64,000 nucleotides of DNA from Bimuria novae-zelandiae CBS 107.79 (lineage: Eukaryota > Ascomycota > Dothideomycetes > Pleosporales > Didymosphaeriaceae): NCBI GenBank assembly GCA_010015655.1, contig ML976664.1, positions 1,072,013-1,136,012 on the forward strand. Reading direction: 5' to 3'. The position numbers were made by a program, and so were the translations under genes. Below the pieces are notes generated by a model. It had not been told where the DNA came from. It did no database searches and saw only the letters and a program-made list of their open reading frames with translations. Positions 1 to 12,488 of this stretch are shown here, in pieces. Within the stretch, counting starts at the first letter, position 1; every line of letters begins with the position of its first letter.

Positions 1-3000
1 AGTTATGCCCTACTATATTTTAATTAATAGCCTTATAATTAAACTAAAGACCCTTATTAATACTAGCGTAGTTAGCTACGTCCTAGTCTACCTAAAATAC
101 CTCTATACTATTAAGAAAGACTTTAAGTATCTCCTTAAAGTATAGAAGCTATTCCCCTAGCTAGATATAATAGCTAACCTAATAGGCAGGTAAATAAGCA
201 CTTTTAAACAAATCTTATACTAAATAGTTATTACTTTACTACTTATTTTATACCATATAATATTAGTTGCTATAACTTTATAGTTAGCTGTAAGCTTTTT
301 AAAAAAAGCTAATATTTAAATTAGCTATAGTTAGTAGATGCTTAAATAGTAAGATATAGCACCTATTAACTATAAATAAAATATTATTATTCTAACGCAA
401 CGTACTACTATAGAAATTAACTTAAAGTATTAGGTAAATGCTAACTAATATAATAAGCTTATAAATATAGCTACTATATAGTATACACACTAATCCCTTA
501 AGCGATCCCCTTAGCGTCGTACCTACCTAAAAAAAACCTAGTAAAAATAGAAGAATAGCTCCGCTACTAACCTAAACTATTATAAGAGTAGCTATTTACC
601 TGCCTTAAACCTGTCTCTCGCGAGGACCTCGCTAAGGCAGGCCTTAAAATTAATACTATAAGAGCTATAGTATTTATAATTAATACGCGTTAGAAGGGAA
701 CTATTATTAGCTATATTAGCGTGTACGAGGTAGAGAAGCTAATCTAAGACTATAAGGAAGAGCTAGGCTAGATAGACCTGCCTAACCTAAATAAAGAACT
801 CTACTAGCTTTTAGTAAAGAAATTACTATTTTTAGGCTACGCTAGCGCTACTCTTATTTACTTTTTAAAAAAGGACTCTAATATACTTCCTCTATACTAT
901 AATAGCGTCGATTATAATATTAAGCTAACTACTAAAAATACTCTAACCTCTAGCCCGCTATATAGCATGTCTCTTAAATAGCTTAAGCTAGTAAAAGCTT
1001 ACTTAGAGGATTACTTATAATGTGGCTTTATTACTTATAGTAATGCTCCGTACGCTTCGCTAGTATTATTAACTAAAAAGCTAAGAGGGGGGTAACGCTT
1101 CTATGTTAACTATTATAAGCTTAATACTATTACTAAGAAGGATACTTACCTTATCTTATTAATTTAGAAGACACTTACGCGACTTATCTATATAAAAGTA
1201 TTTATAAAGCTAGATATATAATAAGCCTTCTATTATATTTAACTTAATAAAGATACTAAAGACCTAACTACCTTTTATTTACGCTATAGTAATTATAAGT
1301 ACTATATACTTTTATTTAGTCTTTGCAATAGTCCTGCCACCTTTTAATAATATATTAATAAAATACTATATAGTCTACTTAATGGCTTTTGCACAGTATA
1401 TCTAGATAATATTCTTATTTACTTAAAGAACCCCTTATATTATAAGAATTATATTACGTAAGTGCTTAAGTAACTCCACGACGCTAGTTTATAAGTAGAT
1501 ATTAAGAAGAGTAAGTTTACTATAATAAAGATAAAGTTCCTAGACCTTATTATTAGCACGCAAGGTATCTAAATGGACTTTAAAAAGGTTACTATTGTAC
1601 AAGACTAGCCTATACCTGTTTTAGTTAAAAGCGTGTAGTTATTTCTAAGTTTTTATAACTTCTATTAGGTTTTCTTTAAGGACTACAGACGCATCGTTAG
1701 ACTACTTATAAAGCTACTTAAGAAAGGCGCTTAGTATACTTTTAATAATTATAAGCTTATAGCTTTTTAGTAAGATAAAGACCTAGTGCTATTAAATAAT
1801 ATTCTTACTTATTACTCGCCCTATTACATAACGCGTATAAAAACTAATACTAGTAATAGAGTTATAGCTAGTGTACTTTTTTAGTTATAGGATAATAGCC
1901 TCTAGCGCCTTATAGCCTTTTACTTTAAAACTATAAGTAGCCCGCAGATAAACTATAATATACACGATAAAGAAATACTAGCTATAATTAATAGGCTTAA
2001 AGAGTAGAGATCTTAGCTTATTAGCTTATAAATAACTAAGCTATTTAGCGTTATTATTAATTATTAAGCGCTAGAATACTTCTCCACTAAATAAAAGCTT
2101 ACACCCTAATAAATACGCTAAGCTATAATAGTTACTAACTTTAACTTAAAGCTTAATTACTAATTAGGTACTACTAACGTAGTAGCTAATGCCTTGTCGC
2201 GCAAACAGGAGGAGCTATATACTTGAAAAGAAAAGGATAAAGTGGCTCGTATAAGGGCCTTCTTATAGGCTAAGTAGCTAGATATTAACTTGGTATAGGT
2301 AGTCGTAAGCTAGTGTCTTAATTTTACTATTAAGGGACTATAGTAGAAGCTTAAAATTATAGCAATAAATACTTTTATAAGCTTTTCTTTCCTATAGGAT
2401 TCTTATGCGCTTATTAATTAGGTAATTAAAATAAACTATTACTATTAGAGTCTAGAGAAGCTACGAGACAAGGCACTAGCTAATATCTAAATATAAAAAC
2501 TAAATAATTAAGGTTTACTTTTATACTGGTGGCGGCTAGTTGTCCTGGCAGTCTACTTTATATGCACACACCTAATTCGCGCTATTTACGCTACGTAGAT
2601 TACTACCTACCTAAAAAAAGGAAGATAGCTAAGCTACTTAGAGATTAGTACTACTAGCTAAATATAACTAAGGATATAAACACTTATATTGCTGCCTATA
2701 AAGCTTACTAATAGAGCTATATACCCCGCGACTACACCCTAAGACTACTTAAGTTACTACTAATACTAGAAAGAGTATAGTAGTATATATTTATAGACTT
2801 TAAGTCGTTCCCGCCTAATAAGAAGGGCTATAATAACGCCTTTATTATAGTAGACTACCTAAGTAAACGCTGCTTCTTACTACCCTGCTCTAAGATAACT
2901 ATGGCATAATAGGCCATAGATATATACTATTACTATATCTGGCGCGTATACGGTCTACCTAGGTCTATCGTATCTAATCGAGGTCCCCAGTTTGTATTAG

Positions 3001-3960
3001 CTTTTATAAACAAGCTATATAGACTTATAAGTATTAAGTAAAAACTATTAATAGCTTATTACTTTTAAACTAATAGTAATATAAAAATTATAAACTAGTA
3101 CCTTAACTAGCGCCTGCGCCGATTTATTAATTACTACTAAAATAACTAGTCTAACTTACTACTATATATAGACTAGGCTTAGGCTATACTACCTTATAAA
3201 ACTACTAGCCTCTTGCTATATAAGATTAAGTTTAGATATTAGCCTACTTATTACTAAGACTAGAAAGAGTAAATAAGGGCCTTGCCTATAGCCTAGAAAT
3301 AAATATTTTAAAAGGAGGCATAGAATTACGTAAAAGCCTAGTATAACGCTATAAAACTAGTTATAAAAATAGCTTAAAAAAGTATTGCCTAGGCTTAAAA
3401 GCACTAAGCACGTTAAGTAAAAAAAAACGCTATAAACTAGATTTTATAATAAAGGACTAAGTCTATAATATGCCTAAAGGCTTTACTACTATCTATCTTA
3501 GCTAGAAGCTTAATTAGTAAATATATAAACCTTACTTAATTATTACTATAAAAGAATACTTTTACTAAATTAAGCTTTTGCTATATATGCACATGCACGA
3601 CGTCTTCTATATAGACTACTTATAGAAATCTACTATAAACACACTACTAGGCTAGGTGGAGCTAGAGGAAGAGCTAGTAGAGGTAGATAGTAACCTAGAA
3701 TAGTAAGTAGAAGAGATTCTTAATAGCCGTATATACTATAGGCGCTTATAATATAAAGTCTCTTAAACTACTTATAACCCTAATCCTACTTAGTATAACG
3801 CCTAAGGCTTTATTAGAGCACCTTATAAGGTAAGGAAGTATTACAATGTATACCTAAATAAGCCTAGACTATCGCTACGGCTAGACACCTAGCTATAAGC
3901 GTTTAAAATGGGTACTTATCTATAGATAACAGAGGAGGACAACAAGACTATAGGGGGGTA
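1..3960 (+). mobile_element. Ty3/gypsy chromovirus pol remnant, RIP-degraded, 5' end outside window
   Basis: No open frame survives, but the protein signature can be read through many TAA/TAG codons. A reverse transcriptase active-site motif (YLDNILIY, from YxDD) lies at about 1399-1422. An RNase H-like segment (HDKEILAIINRLKE) lies near 1965-2005. An integrase core (IDFKSFPPNKKGYNNAF and following IIVDYLSKR) lies at about 2790-2870, with GLPRSIVSNRGPQFV near 2950-2995. The order RT-RNaseH-IN is that of Ty3/gypsy. A chromodomain-like stretch (VEEILNSR) near 3705-3760 suggests a chromovirus. A purine run ending in GGGGGG near 3953-3958 looks like the polypurine tract. Stops sit mostly where Gln or Trp is expected, which fits RIP. 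The element is dead and its left end is not in the window. Confidence 0.88.
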
Positions 3961-4320
3961 AGCACTAAATAAGGCACAAAGAAAGTAACGTAATGGACTT
4001 AGGGGACTAAGCCTGTTGGTTTCAAACCGGTATGTGAGGTAAGGAAAAGCAAAGCGCATGCATTTGTGTTTATTTATTTTTCTTCCTCTTTCCTAGAAGG
4101 GCTCGAGGGCCTATTAAGTACAGGCGGGGGTGGTTTAATTAATCCTCTAGTTTAGCTAAGCGCTAAACACTTTCTAGTTTTACAATTATTACTATTACGT
4201 TCTAATAGTCTTACTTAATAATTATAACACGTTAAGGCTAGGTACGTGCTTTAATTATTATACTTTCCGACACTAGGGAAAAAAACAGGGAAAGAGAATT
4301 ATAAGGACTACGTAAGTAAG
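3961..4320. other. Flank or probable 3' LTR of the gypsy remnant
   Basis: This follows directly after the putative polypurine tract, where a 3' LTR is expected. No partner LTR is inside the window, so its ends cannot be fixed. No coding potential was seen. Confidence 0.4.
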
Positions 4321-4322
4321 TA

Positions 4323-6193
4323 ACGTACTTCACAAGCGAGTGTCCGATACAAGCGAGTGTCCGAAAACGCCAAGACCCCACCAAAATCTATACTCTACAC
4401 AATAGTACAGAACGCGCATATATATTTATAAGGAATTGTAGTAGGCTAATCTACTCAGAATCTACTTCTACTTCTTCTTTACACGTGCGCGAATTATGCC
4501 CAGCTTTACCGCAGCGTCTATAGCGCTATTAAGTAAATTCGCCTCTATTAGCGCGCACTATCTTCTTTATCTTCTTCTTATTACTACGCGCCTTGAAGTC
4601 CTTTAGAGTAGCTAGCCGCTAGCCCTCTTTAGCTATAAGAACTCCTTCCTGCTATAGTCACTTTCTTTTATATAATTTCCGTCGTGTGGCAGCCTTATTA
4701 GTAGCTTATAGCTTAGTAATCTACTTTTACGCTAACACTAGCTTGTGCGCTACTACTACTACGCCTTTTACCACCTTTTTAAAGGCCTTAACCATGCTTA
4801 TTAGGGAACTATCTAGGTGCCTCTAAATCCTCTCCTTTACTAGCGTCGATTATGCCCTAAATTCTAGGGTGTTGCCAGGCGTCTGCGACTGCTATATACT
4901 ATTGTGTATAGTATAAGGCGAAGGCGTACGCAGACGGACGTTAAGCTTTAATATTATTACTTTTAGGTTAAGGGGAATAAGGCTAGCGCCTCGAAAGCCT
5001 CCCTTAATATTACTTTAAGTAATTATAGCCTTAAAAGCAGTAATAAAGTAAAGTAGGAACTTAATTTTAGTAATATACGTAATGTGGTTGCGCATTAGAT
5101 CCTCGGCTTGGCGCCCATACGCCTTCTTCAGCGGCGAGAAACACCCCACATCTAGTGGCTGCAGGAGGTGCGACGAAAGTGGAAGCATACAGAGAGTAAT
5201 AATCTTATTATCTTTGCAGTATTACTAGAATTTAAGCGAGTTATAGCTCTCGTGGCTATTAATAATAAGTAGCTAATAGCTACTAATAGTACGCCCTTTT
5301 ATATGCGCGTTAAAGTGCTTTAGCCACTGTAGACCAAGCTTATTTATTGTCCAGCCATTCTTAGAGACTACAATAACCTAATTATAAGGTAGATCCTTCT
5401 CTTTATACCAGATAGAGAGGTGGTGCTTGCCCTAGAAGATAAGGAAGGGTGGAATCGCCCAGCCTATTGTATTAACGCCTTAGATAGCTAAAGTCTACTA
5501 CTAATTGCCTTGCTGTACGCTCTTTAGCCTACCTTATTACTTAGAGCCTATAATAACTGCTCCTGTTAATATTGTACCTATTATAAAGCTAGTCTCGTCG
5601 AAATTGTAGGTATCCTCGTCCAGAATACCATACTTGGCTTTAGTATTCTCTATAAGCCGGAACCAGCCTTGCATAACCTCAGGATCCTCACAGAGAGCTC
5701 TTTTATAGTCGTACTTTCAATTAAACTTGACTTAGAGCTCTAGCTAGCGCTTTATAAAGTTTATAGCCTAGTGCTGGCTAACAGGCTTGCGGCGCCGCTT
5801 AGCTAACAAAGAATTAGCTATATCTTTAATAGTAGCAAGCTAGGGAGGGAATCCTCGCGCGTCTAGGTTAAGTATATAGTAAATAATCACCTGCTCCTCT
5901 ATCGCTAGAAGATTCATAGAGTTGGGCGTATAATTAGGTCGAAAGGTTACTTTAGCGCGTCTTTGCCTTATTACTCTTTCTAAAGCGCTGTAGATTGCTA
6001 TAGCGCGCGGAATTAAAAGTATTACATTTTATTTAATAGCCTAAAGCGCACGCTGTAATTAAGCTTCTTTTAACTTTAGTAGCTAATTAGGTAGTTAAGA
6101 CATCGCGTTATAATATAGGTGATAATACGTTTTGGTGGGGTCTTGGCGTTTTCGGACACTCGCTTGTATCGGACACTCGCTTGTGAAGTACGT
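4323..6193 (-). mobile_element. Pogo/Fot1-like DNA transposon, copy 1
   Basis: The ends are 64-bp terminal inverted repeats (4323-4386 and 6130-6193) that match perfectly as read, flanked by a TA target-site duplication (4321-4322, 6194-6195). Each TIR holds two tandem copies of CAAGCGAGTGTCCGA. The length of 1871 bp is typical of Fot1/Pot2-type elements. The minus strand encodes a degenerate transposase: YNFDETSF (first catalytic Asp region of pogo DDE proteins) near 5600-5625 and a C-terminal zinc knuckle RYRRCGKAGHNSRTCK near 4483-4530. Stops interrupt the frame, so it is not autonomous. The clean TIRs contrast with the decayed interior. Copies at 35917 and 37777 belong to the same family. 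Confidence 0.93.
4440..6100 (-). pseudogene. Fot1-like DDE transposase, broken
   Basis: This is the coding part of the element at 4323-6193. The order on the minus strand is an N-terminal helix-turn-helix region (poorly readable), a DDE core with YNFDETSF, and a C-terminal CCHC knuckle. Several TAA/TAG codons interrupt the core, for example just after the segment TGAVIIGSK. Known members bind their TIRs and cut-and-paste at TA sites; this copy cannot make a full protein. Exact start and stop are inferred from the family layout. Confidence 0.75.
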
Positions 6194-6195
6194 TA

Positions 6196-7371
6196 TAAGC
6201 TTATTATAAAGTTTATAAGATATTTCTTCCTAGAGCGCGTACTAAAGGTAGTTATACTTTATAAGCTTCTATTAATACTAGATATTTACTCTATATAGGC
6301 ACTTATAGCTTATATTAGGAGTACGCCTTCTAAGCGTAGCGTACATGTCTACGTGCTTAGTCATTTAGTTAAGCTACGCGAGCCAGCGAGCGTATCCTTC
6401 TAGAGATAGATTTGCTACAGCGCCTAGTCGCGATAGGTTATTAAGCTCTCTCTAAGCCTACTTATAGTTATATTATAATACTAAGCGTAGGAAATCCTTT
6501 ATTAGTAGCGTACTTTTTATTTTTAGGAGATTTAGGAGCACAGCGTTGGCGTGTGCGCGGTTCTATTCGGATAGCTATTTAGTTATGTCTATTATTCTGC
6601 TGCTCTATGGGCGTAGGGTGACCTCTCTATATATATATTATACCTGCTCCTTCTAATTATTATTACTTAAATAAAAATTATTTTTAAGTTCTCTAATTAG
6701 CGCCTATAGCGTTTACTACTTACTTAATTATAGTATTATAAGTTCTAGCCTTTATAAATTAATTATAGTATAAACCTAGTTCTAAGGTGCCTAAAGCTTT
6801 ATTATAAACTAACTATAAATAGCAGACTTTAGCTTATAGCGCTTAAGCTATTATATATAAGACTTATCCTTAGTATTTATATTTAGTAGCTCTAGAGCCT
6901 AATCGTGTATATTTATCTACTTAAGAGCTTTAGAGTTAATATAACTCTATATTTTTTAAGTTTTTACGTGGTAATTAAGCTGCGCGTACTAAGATAAAAA
7001 TAAGTTATAATTTATAAGTTAATTACTTACTAGGAGCTTTATAGTAGTTACTATATAGTCTAGCTCTATTATAAGTTATAAACGTTAAGACGTAAGCGTA
7101 AGAATAATAAAAAGTAAAAAATAATTTACTACTATAATTATTAGCTAGTATAAAGTAAGTATATTATAAAGCGTTATAAAAGTACTAGGCCTATAACTAT
7201 AGTGCATAGTTATAACGATTAGGGAACTTAAAAATAAAGTCTATTAAGAAGAAGAAGCTCTATAATAACTAGCTATTTATAGGTTTAGGGGATCGCGTGC
7301 TTGGCTGCTTGGCTGCTTAGCTCAATCCTAGCTAGCGTAGAAAGCTCTAGCAAGGTGCCTTTTGCAACACA
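6196..7371. other. AT-rich degenerate tract, no gene seen
   Basis: The sequence is TpA-rich with frequent stops in all frames. It is probably an old RIP-mutated transposon, but I could not recognise a conserved domain or matching ends. Confidence 0.5.
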
Positions 7372-7580
7372 AGACAAATAAGGGGTACTTTAACTTATAG
7401 TAACTAGAAAGCTTATGCGCACGACAAATATTGTTATAATTCTATAAAAATAATCTAATGTCCATCCCCGCATAGCGAGACGCACTATGTGACGAGATAA
7501 ATAAGGGGTACTTTAACTTATAGTAACTAGAAAGCTTATACGCACAATAAATATCGTTATAATTTTATAAAAATAATCTA
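7372..7580. repeat. Two copies of an 85-bp unit with 123-bp period
   Basis: The segment starting near 7372 (containing AAGGGGTACTTTAACTTATA) recurs near 7494, 123 bases downstream, with a few transitions between copies. Between them lies a GC-richer spacer (TCCATCCCCGCATAGCGAGA). The inverted counterpart at 16110-16240 has only one copy, so the duplication is specific to the left arm or was lost on the right. Confidence 0.8.
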
Positions 7581-8828
7581 CTATAACTAATTTTAAATAT
7601 TTTTAATCTACTCTTCCTTAAAATTCACGTTTATATTATTATCTTTAAGCCTAATTTATATAGCGCCTTTTTTTATAGCTTAATAAATCGTCCTCCCTAC
7701 AGCGCTAACGTTAAGCCTTTATTATTTTAAATTTTTATAAAATAGCTTTACCTAAGCTTTAAAACCTTTATTTAATACTAAAAAGTTATTATTAGCCCTA
7801 TACGCGCTGCAAGGCGTAATTTTATATAAAACTACTATATTAATTAGTACTTTTAGTAGAAGTAAGTTACTAATCTTTACTAATTAGGGGTAACCTTATA
7901 CCTCTTGCGTTATATATCCGTAGGTATTTTACTATAAAGTATATAGCTATGTGGCTCGCACAAGCGCTTAAAATATTATTATATTTAATATAAAGATTAA
8001 GAGTAGCGTTAGCACTTAAAAGGCAGCGCTTATTTAGTTAGCTAACGTATTTTAGCGTTTTTACTACTTAATATAGCTATTATATAACTTTGGGATGCGG
8101 TCTAACGTACAGTAATATATAATTAGTTTTATAATATAGAAATATACTATTTATATTACTTTTAAGCTATAAAACCCGTTATTATCCTCTCTACTAATTA
8201 CTAAATAAAAGACCTAATTAAGCCTACTATGTCTTTATACTTCTTAAGTCTACTAGCGCCAATTCCTAAATTAAGTAATAATTAAAACCTAGTCTTAGCT
8301 TATTAGAAGGAATATAATAAGATAAAAGAGGTATAAAATAACGTAGAATATAGGCGGCGCTTTAGTATATAGGTTTAACTAAACGTTACTAGCAAAACGC
8401 TATTGTCGTAAGCGCATACGAAGGTGGAAAGGCTTTATATACTTTGTATAATATAGCTATCGTACGGTCAAACCACCAGCGGCTCCTTACATGAGCACTG
8501 TAATCTCTAGAGCCGCAGAGATGTGCTTTAGTTCGACCTATAAAGGTTATAAGGAGTTTTGGGTTGTTCATGTTCGTGAGGATATGTAAATTACTAACAG
8601 AGCTGTGATGGTGGCTATGCTTGGCAAGACTTTACTTAGGGCTGCACACAGCACTCTCCTTCTCAGCCATATCTTCAAACTATCGCCTCCGGCGCAAGGT
8701 CTGTGCCGGTGCGGGTCGGCCGTCCTCCCTGCTAGCGGTGGCAACTCGAAGTACCATCTCACATACGCTGCACCTCAAAATGATTTCTAAGCAAATTGTG
8801 GTACTTTGGCTATGCTGTTTTTGTGCTA
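7457..8828 (+). repeat. Left arm of a large inverted duplication (outer part)
   Basis: This stretch reappears in reverse complement at about 14890-16240. Examples are the GC-rich tract with GCCTCCGGCGCAAGGTC (8680s), matched by GACCTTGCGCCGGAGGC near 14994, and the GTTTAACTAAACGTTA junction near 8370-8385, matched near 15308. The arm continues across the mariner insertion (8829-10151) into the 3' end of the NB-ARC/TPR gene. Its distal 900 bp is RIP-degraded in both arms. No coding function is recognised; short open frames here (for example 8389-8571 minus) are unsupported. Confidence 0.88.
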
Positions 8829-10151
8829 CAGTACTAGGACTAAAGTTTGGTTTCGCCAAGGGCCGAGGCCTGATTAAGAAGGTAACCCGCACCCCTTAAC
8901 TAACCCCCTATATATTAATTTATGTAGTAAATATAGCTTTTTTAGTATTAAATAAAGTAAATTAATTTTAATATTTTATTTAATAACCTTGCGCTAATTA
9001 TATAGCCTAAATTTTACCTAGTATACTTAAAATAAGCTTATAAATTAGGCTTATAAAAATTTTAAGCTAGCTTTTTTTAAAAATTTTATAAAACTTATTT
9101 TACTTTTTTTTTAGAGGTGCCTTTACTTATTAAATAAGGGTAGTCCTTTTATAGTTACTTTTTAAGGGCCTACTAAAGGTGCTTAATAGAGTTAAGGTCT
9201 AAAACGTAGGCTAGAAAATTAATAGTTTAAATTTTATAAGCTATAAAAAAAATTAGTAGCCTTTTTTACTATATATATACGCGTGTTATCCTGCATAAAG
9301 CGCTCTTTAAGTTAATATTAAAAGAAGAAGCCCTCTTTAAAAGCCTTAATATAACTTAAAGCTAAATACCTTCCTTTTAGTGCGTTAAGGTCCCTTTTTA
9401 TAATAATTAAGGATAATCTTTAAGTACACCCTTTTAAATTAATTTATATACTTACCTATACTATTTATGCGGGCGAGTAACTTATATAAGCCTTAATAAT
9501 TATACTAGGTTTTTACTTCTTTTATAAAATATAGAATACCTACTTAGTATTTTGCCCTTTTACTTTCTTAACTAAATACTTATTTAAGAACCTAAGTAAA
9601 GTATATTACTAATTAAAGTTTTTATACGCGCGCGCCTATTATAGGCACTTATATATTATTAATTTTTAGGCGTTGTTTTATCCTAAAGTTTATAATACCC
9701 TCTCTTTTTAACGCCCTATAGGCAGTGTTGTGGCAAATAGCCTTATTTAAAAAGGTCTCCTTAATAAGTTCCTTGTACTATATTTTGGCATTTTTCCAGG
9801 CCTGTCGCTAGAGGACGCGCTCCTCCCTGCGCGTAAGTATAGAGGGCCTGCCTAATTAGGCACGAGAGGCGTTACTACTAGTTTACTAGTGTCTCTTAAG
9901 GGTGTTACGTATATATTTTAATATACAGGAAAACTCTTTTGCAAGCTCCGCTAGTAACACCCTAACTTTTAATTTAGATATAATAAATTAGCGCGCTTTT
10001 ATTAAAAATTCTCCTTTTTAGTAATAATTTCTACTTATTTCTATACTAAAAGCTCTTATATTAACTAAGTTATAAGTAGTTAAATATTTAGTGTTAATAC
10101 GCGCGGCATTTTGTTGTGGTCTTAGCAAACCAAACTTTAGTCCCATGACTG
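8829..10151 (-). mobile_element. Tc1/mariner-like transposon inside the left arm
   Basis: The ends are inverted repeats beginning CAGT and sharing GGACTAAAGTTTGGTTT, flanked by TA on both sides (8827-8828, 10152-10153). The length of 1323 bp is typical. On the minus strand two DDE-transposase landmarks are readable: FMQDNTRIY (about 9276-9303) and a degenerate form of SPDLNPIEH, reading LDLNSIKH (about 9178-9215). The frame is full of stops (RIP). Removing the element joins flanks that align continuously with the uninterrupted right arm near 14840-14880. That confirms both the boundaries and that insertion came after the duplication, or only in this arm. Confidence 0.9.
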
Positions 10152-10203
10152 TACGTCTGGCCTGCCGCTTTAGAGACAATCTGCTTGCCACACCTATCCC
10201 TTG

Positions 10204-12488
10204 CTAGGTGTTATTCTGCCCGCTTATTTCTATGGCCTCTAACTGCCATGTTGCAAGAGTTTCGCGAGACGATATAGTAAAGGGATGACGAGGACCCAAG
10301 ACTACTGCCCGCAGCCGGCAGCAGTCCTCCATCAGTGAGATTGCGTTATTTATAAGCCCCTGGCCCTTTAACGTAAACGCGAGATTGTTCATGCTGGTCA
10401 GCGTGGAAGGATGCTCCTCCCTAAGCACTCTCTTACTTGTCTCTATCACTTACACCTCCAGCTCTTCGGCCTCCTTCCACCGGCCTTGATTCCTGTACGT
10501 TGACGCCAGGTTGGCCATGCTGCTCAGCGTGTCTGGATGCTCTTCCCCAAGCACCCTCGAACATATTCCTAGTTCCTTTGCTTGCAGCTCTTCGACCTCC
10601 TTCCACCGGCCTTGATTCCAATACGTCAACGCCAGGTTGGCTATGCTGGTCAGCGTGTCTGGATGATCCGTCCCAAACACCCTCTTACTCGCCTCCATCA
10701 CTTGCATCTGCAGCCCTTCGGCCTTGTCCCATCTGCCTTGCCCACCAAATGTCAACGCCAGATTATTCATGCTCATTAGCGTGGCTGGATGCTCCGCGCC
10801 TAGTACCCTTTTGCAGGTCTCCATCACTTGCATACCTAGCCCTTCGGCCTCGTCCCACCGGCCTTGATTCTTGTACGTCCACGCCAGGTTGGCCATGCTG
10901 GTCAGTGTGTCTGGATGGTCCGCCCCAAACACCCTCTTACTCGCCTCCATCACTTGCATCTGCAACTCTTCGGCCTTGTCCCATCTGCCTTGCCCACCAA
11001 ATGTCAACGCCAGATTATTCATACTCGTTAACGTGCTTGGATGCTCCGCGCCTAGTACTTTCTTGTGGGTCCCTATCACTTGCATCTCCAACTCTTTGGC
11101 CTCGTTCCATCGGCATTGGCTTGCAAATGTGCATGCTAGATTTGCCATAAACGTCAACGTGTCTGGATGTTCGGGGCCTAATATCCTCAAATGTGCCTCC
11201 TTTAGTGGCACCTCCAACGCTTCTGCCTCCCTCCACCGACCTTGCTTTCCCAATGTCACTACCAGATTGCACATGCTCGTTAGAGTGTCTGGATGCTCCG
11301 CGCCTAGTACTTTCTTGCGGGTCTCCATTACTTGCACCTCCAGCGCTTCAGCTTCGTTCCATCGGCCTTGCCTCTTATACGTCGATGCTAGGTTGCCCAT
11401 ACTAACCAGCGTATGTGGTTGCTCCGCGCCTAGTACTTTCTTATGGGTCTCCATTACTTGCACCTCCAGCGCTTCAGCTTCCTTCCATCGGCCTTGCTTC
11501 TTATACGTCGATGCTAGGTTGTTTATACTGACCATCGTTACAGGATGTTCTAACCTAAGCGCTCTCTTAGAAATTTCCATTACCTCAATCTCTAGCTCTT
11601 AGCCTCGTCCCATCGGCCTTGATTGCTGCGCGTGGACGCCAGGTTCGCCATGCTAGCCAGAGTTTCTGGATGTTCTATGCCAAATATCCTTCTACGGACC
11701 TTTACCACTTGCGAAAATGACGCTTCTGCTTCAGCCCATCGCCCCTCCTTATAGAGACACACTCCGTATCTCCACATTAGATGTATTCTATTCTCCCAGT
11801 CCTTATCAACAAGATCAGATTCTAGCGCAAACCTCGCATGTGACAGGTAAATTTTCCAGACGCTCCTATTTATGTGGCCATAGTCCGGAAACACTTCCTC
11901 TTGTCGCATAATAGCTTTCTCTGTCGGCTGGCTGAGCTGCTCTTCCTTCCGGAGCCAGTTCCGAGTTGCCAGATGTACCAGTCTATGGAGATCCAAGGCC
12001 ATATCTGCCGGCCATCTAATAATGAAGGAATACGCATTAAGCGTCCCGATTGCATCTATCTCTTTCTTTCGCGTTGGTCCTGGCGGAAGAAGAGACTGGG
12101 GTATGTCCTTTGGCTCCACGCAGGCCATGAACGACAGGTATTCGGCCGCAAGCGGATCGCGCTGCCGGATCTGCTCGAATAAAATTAGCCACGTCGTGGC
12201 TACCAAATTCTTCACATCGCGATATCTCCCGTCGTCCTCGAATTCCTCGCTGAGCAGGTCGATGACTTCTTCTTCCTGGTCTGCTAAGAGCGATAGATAG
12301 TCTGCGATCGCTATCCCATTTTCATTAATGTACGCCGCTGCCTGGACAATGGCCAGGGGGAGGTAGGTGAGCTGTGAAAGCAGGGCACTTGTGCCGTGCC
12401 GATTGTTAATAAGCTTCGGATCGATCAAGCACTTCTCCAACAGCCGAGCTGCCGCATCCTCTTCCATTGCCGGAACCTCCACGACATT
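10204..12488 (-). pseudogene. NB-ARC/TPR (NLR-type) protein, 5'-truncated and broken
   Basis: The first readable piece (12488 to 11592) ends an NB-ARC-type domain: a GLPLA-like LTYLPLAIVQAAAYI, then a winged-helix-like region with DALGTLNAYS-type and LDLHRLVHLATRNWL segments. About eleven 42-residue TPR_10/kinesin-light-chain-like repeats follow, of the form GRWxEAExLxxQVMExxKxxLGxEHPxTLxSMxNLA, and then a non-repeat C-terminus. Three defects are visible. There is no P-loop upstream: reading stops at a possible 3' splice site at 12489-12490 and no matching exon is found. A single-base loss near 11590-11600 shifts the frame. An in-frame TAA near 10450 stands where the repeat consensus has Gln (CAA), a C-to-T change. 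Fungal proteins of this build act in non-self recognition and incompatibility, which is a family-level inference. A second copy of its 3' end lies at 14611-14811. Confidence 0.85.
10240..11744 (-). repeat. Array of about 11-12 TPR-coding 126-bp repeats
   Basis: Each unit encodes 42 residues starting at GRW and ending NLAxTxxxQ. Neighbouring units are very similar at DNA level (for example the QVMEASKRVFG units near 10690 and 10930). That is expected to promote repeat-number change by unequal crossing-over. The last unit is divergent and leads into the C-terminal tail. Confidence 0.88.

Noticed and set aside
4020..4045. GGTTTCAAACC, resembling a tRNA T-arm
   Set aside because: No matching acceptor or anticodon arms around it.
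7372..7580. Direct repeats considered as a CRISPR-like or origin array
   Set aside because: Only two units, in a eukaryotic RIP tract, with one unit in the other arm.
8389..8899. Several overlapping short frames in the inverted-repeat arm
   Set aside because: No domain, different frames in the two arms, and the right-arm copies are interrupted.
10437..11602. Long plus-strand open frames opposite the TPR array (up to 243 residues)
   Set aside because: They are antisense shadows of a repetitive coding array; their Pro/Ser/Cys-rich repeats simply mirror the TPR units.
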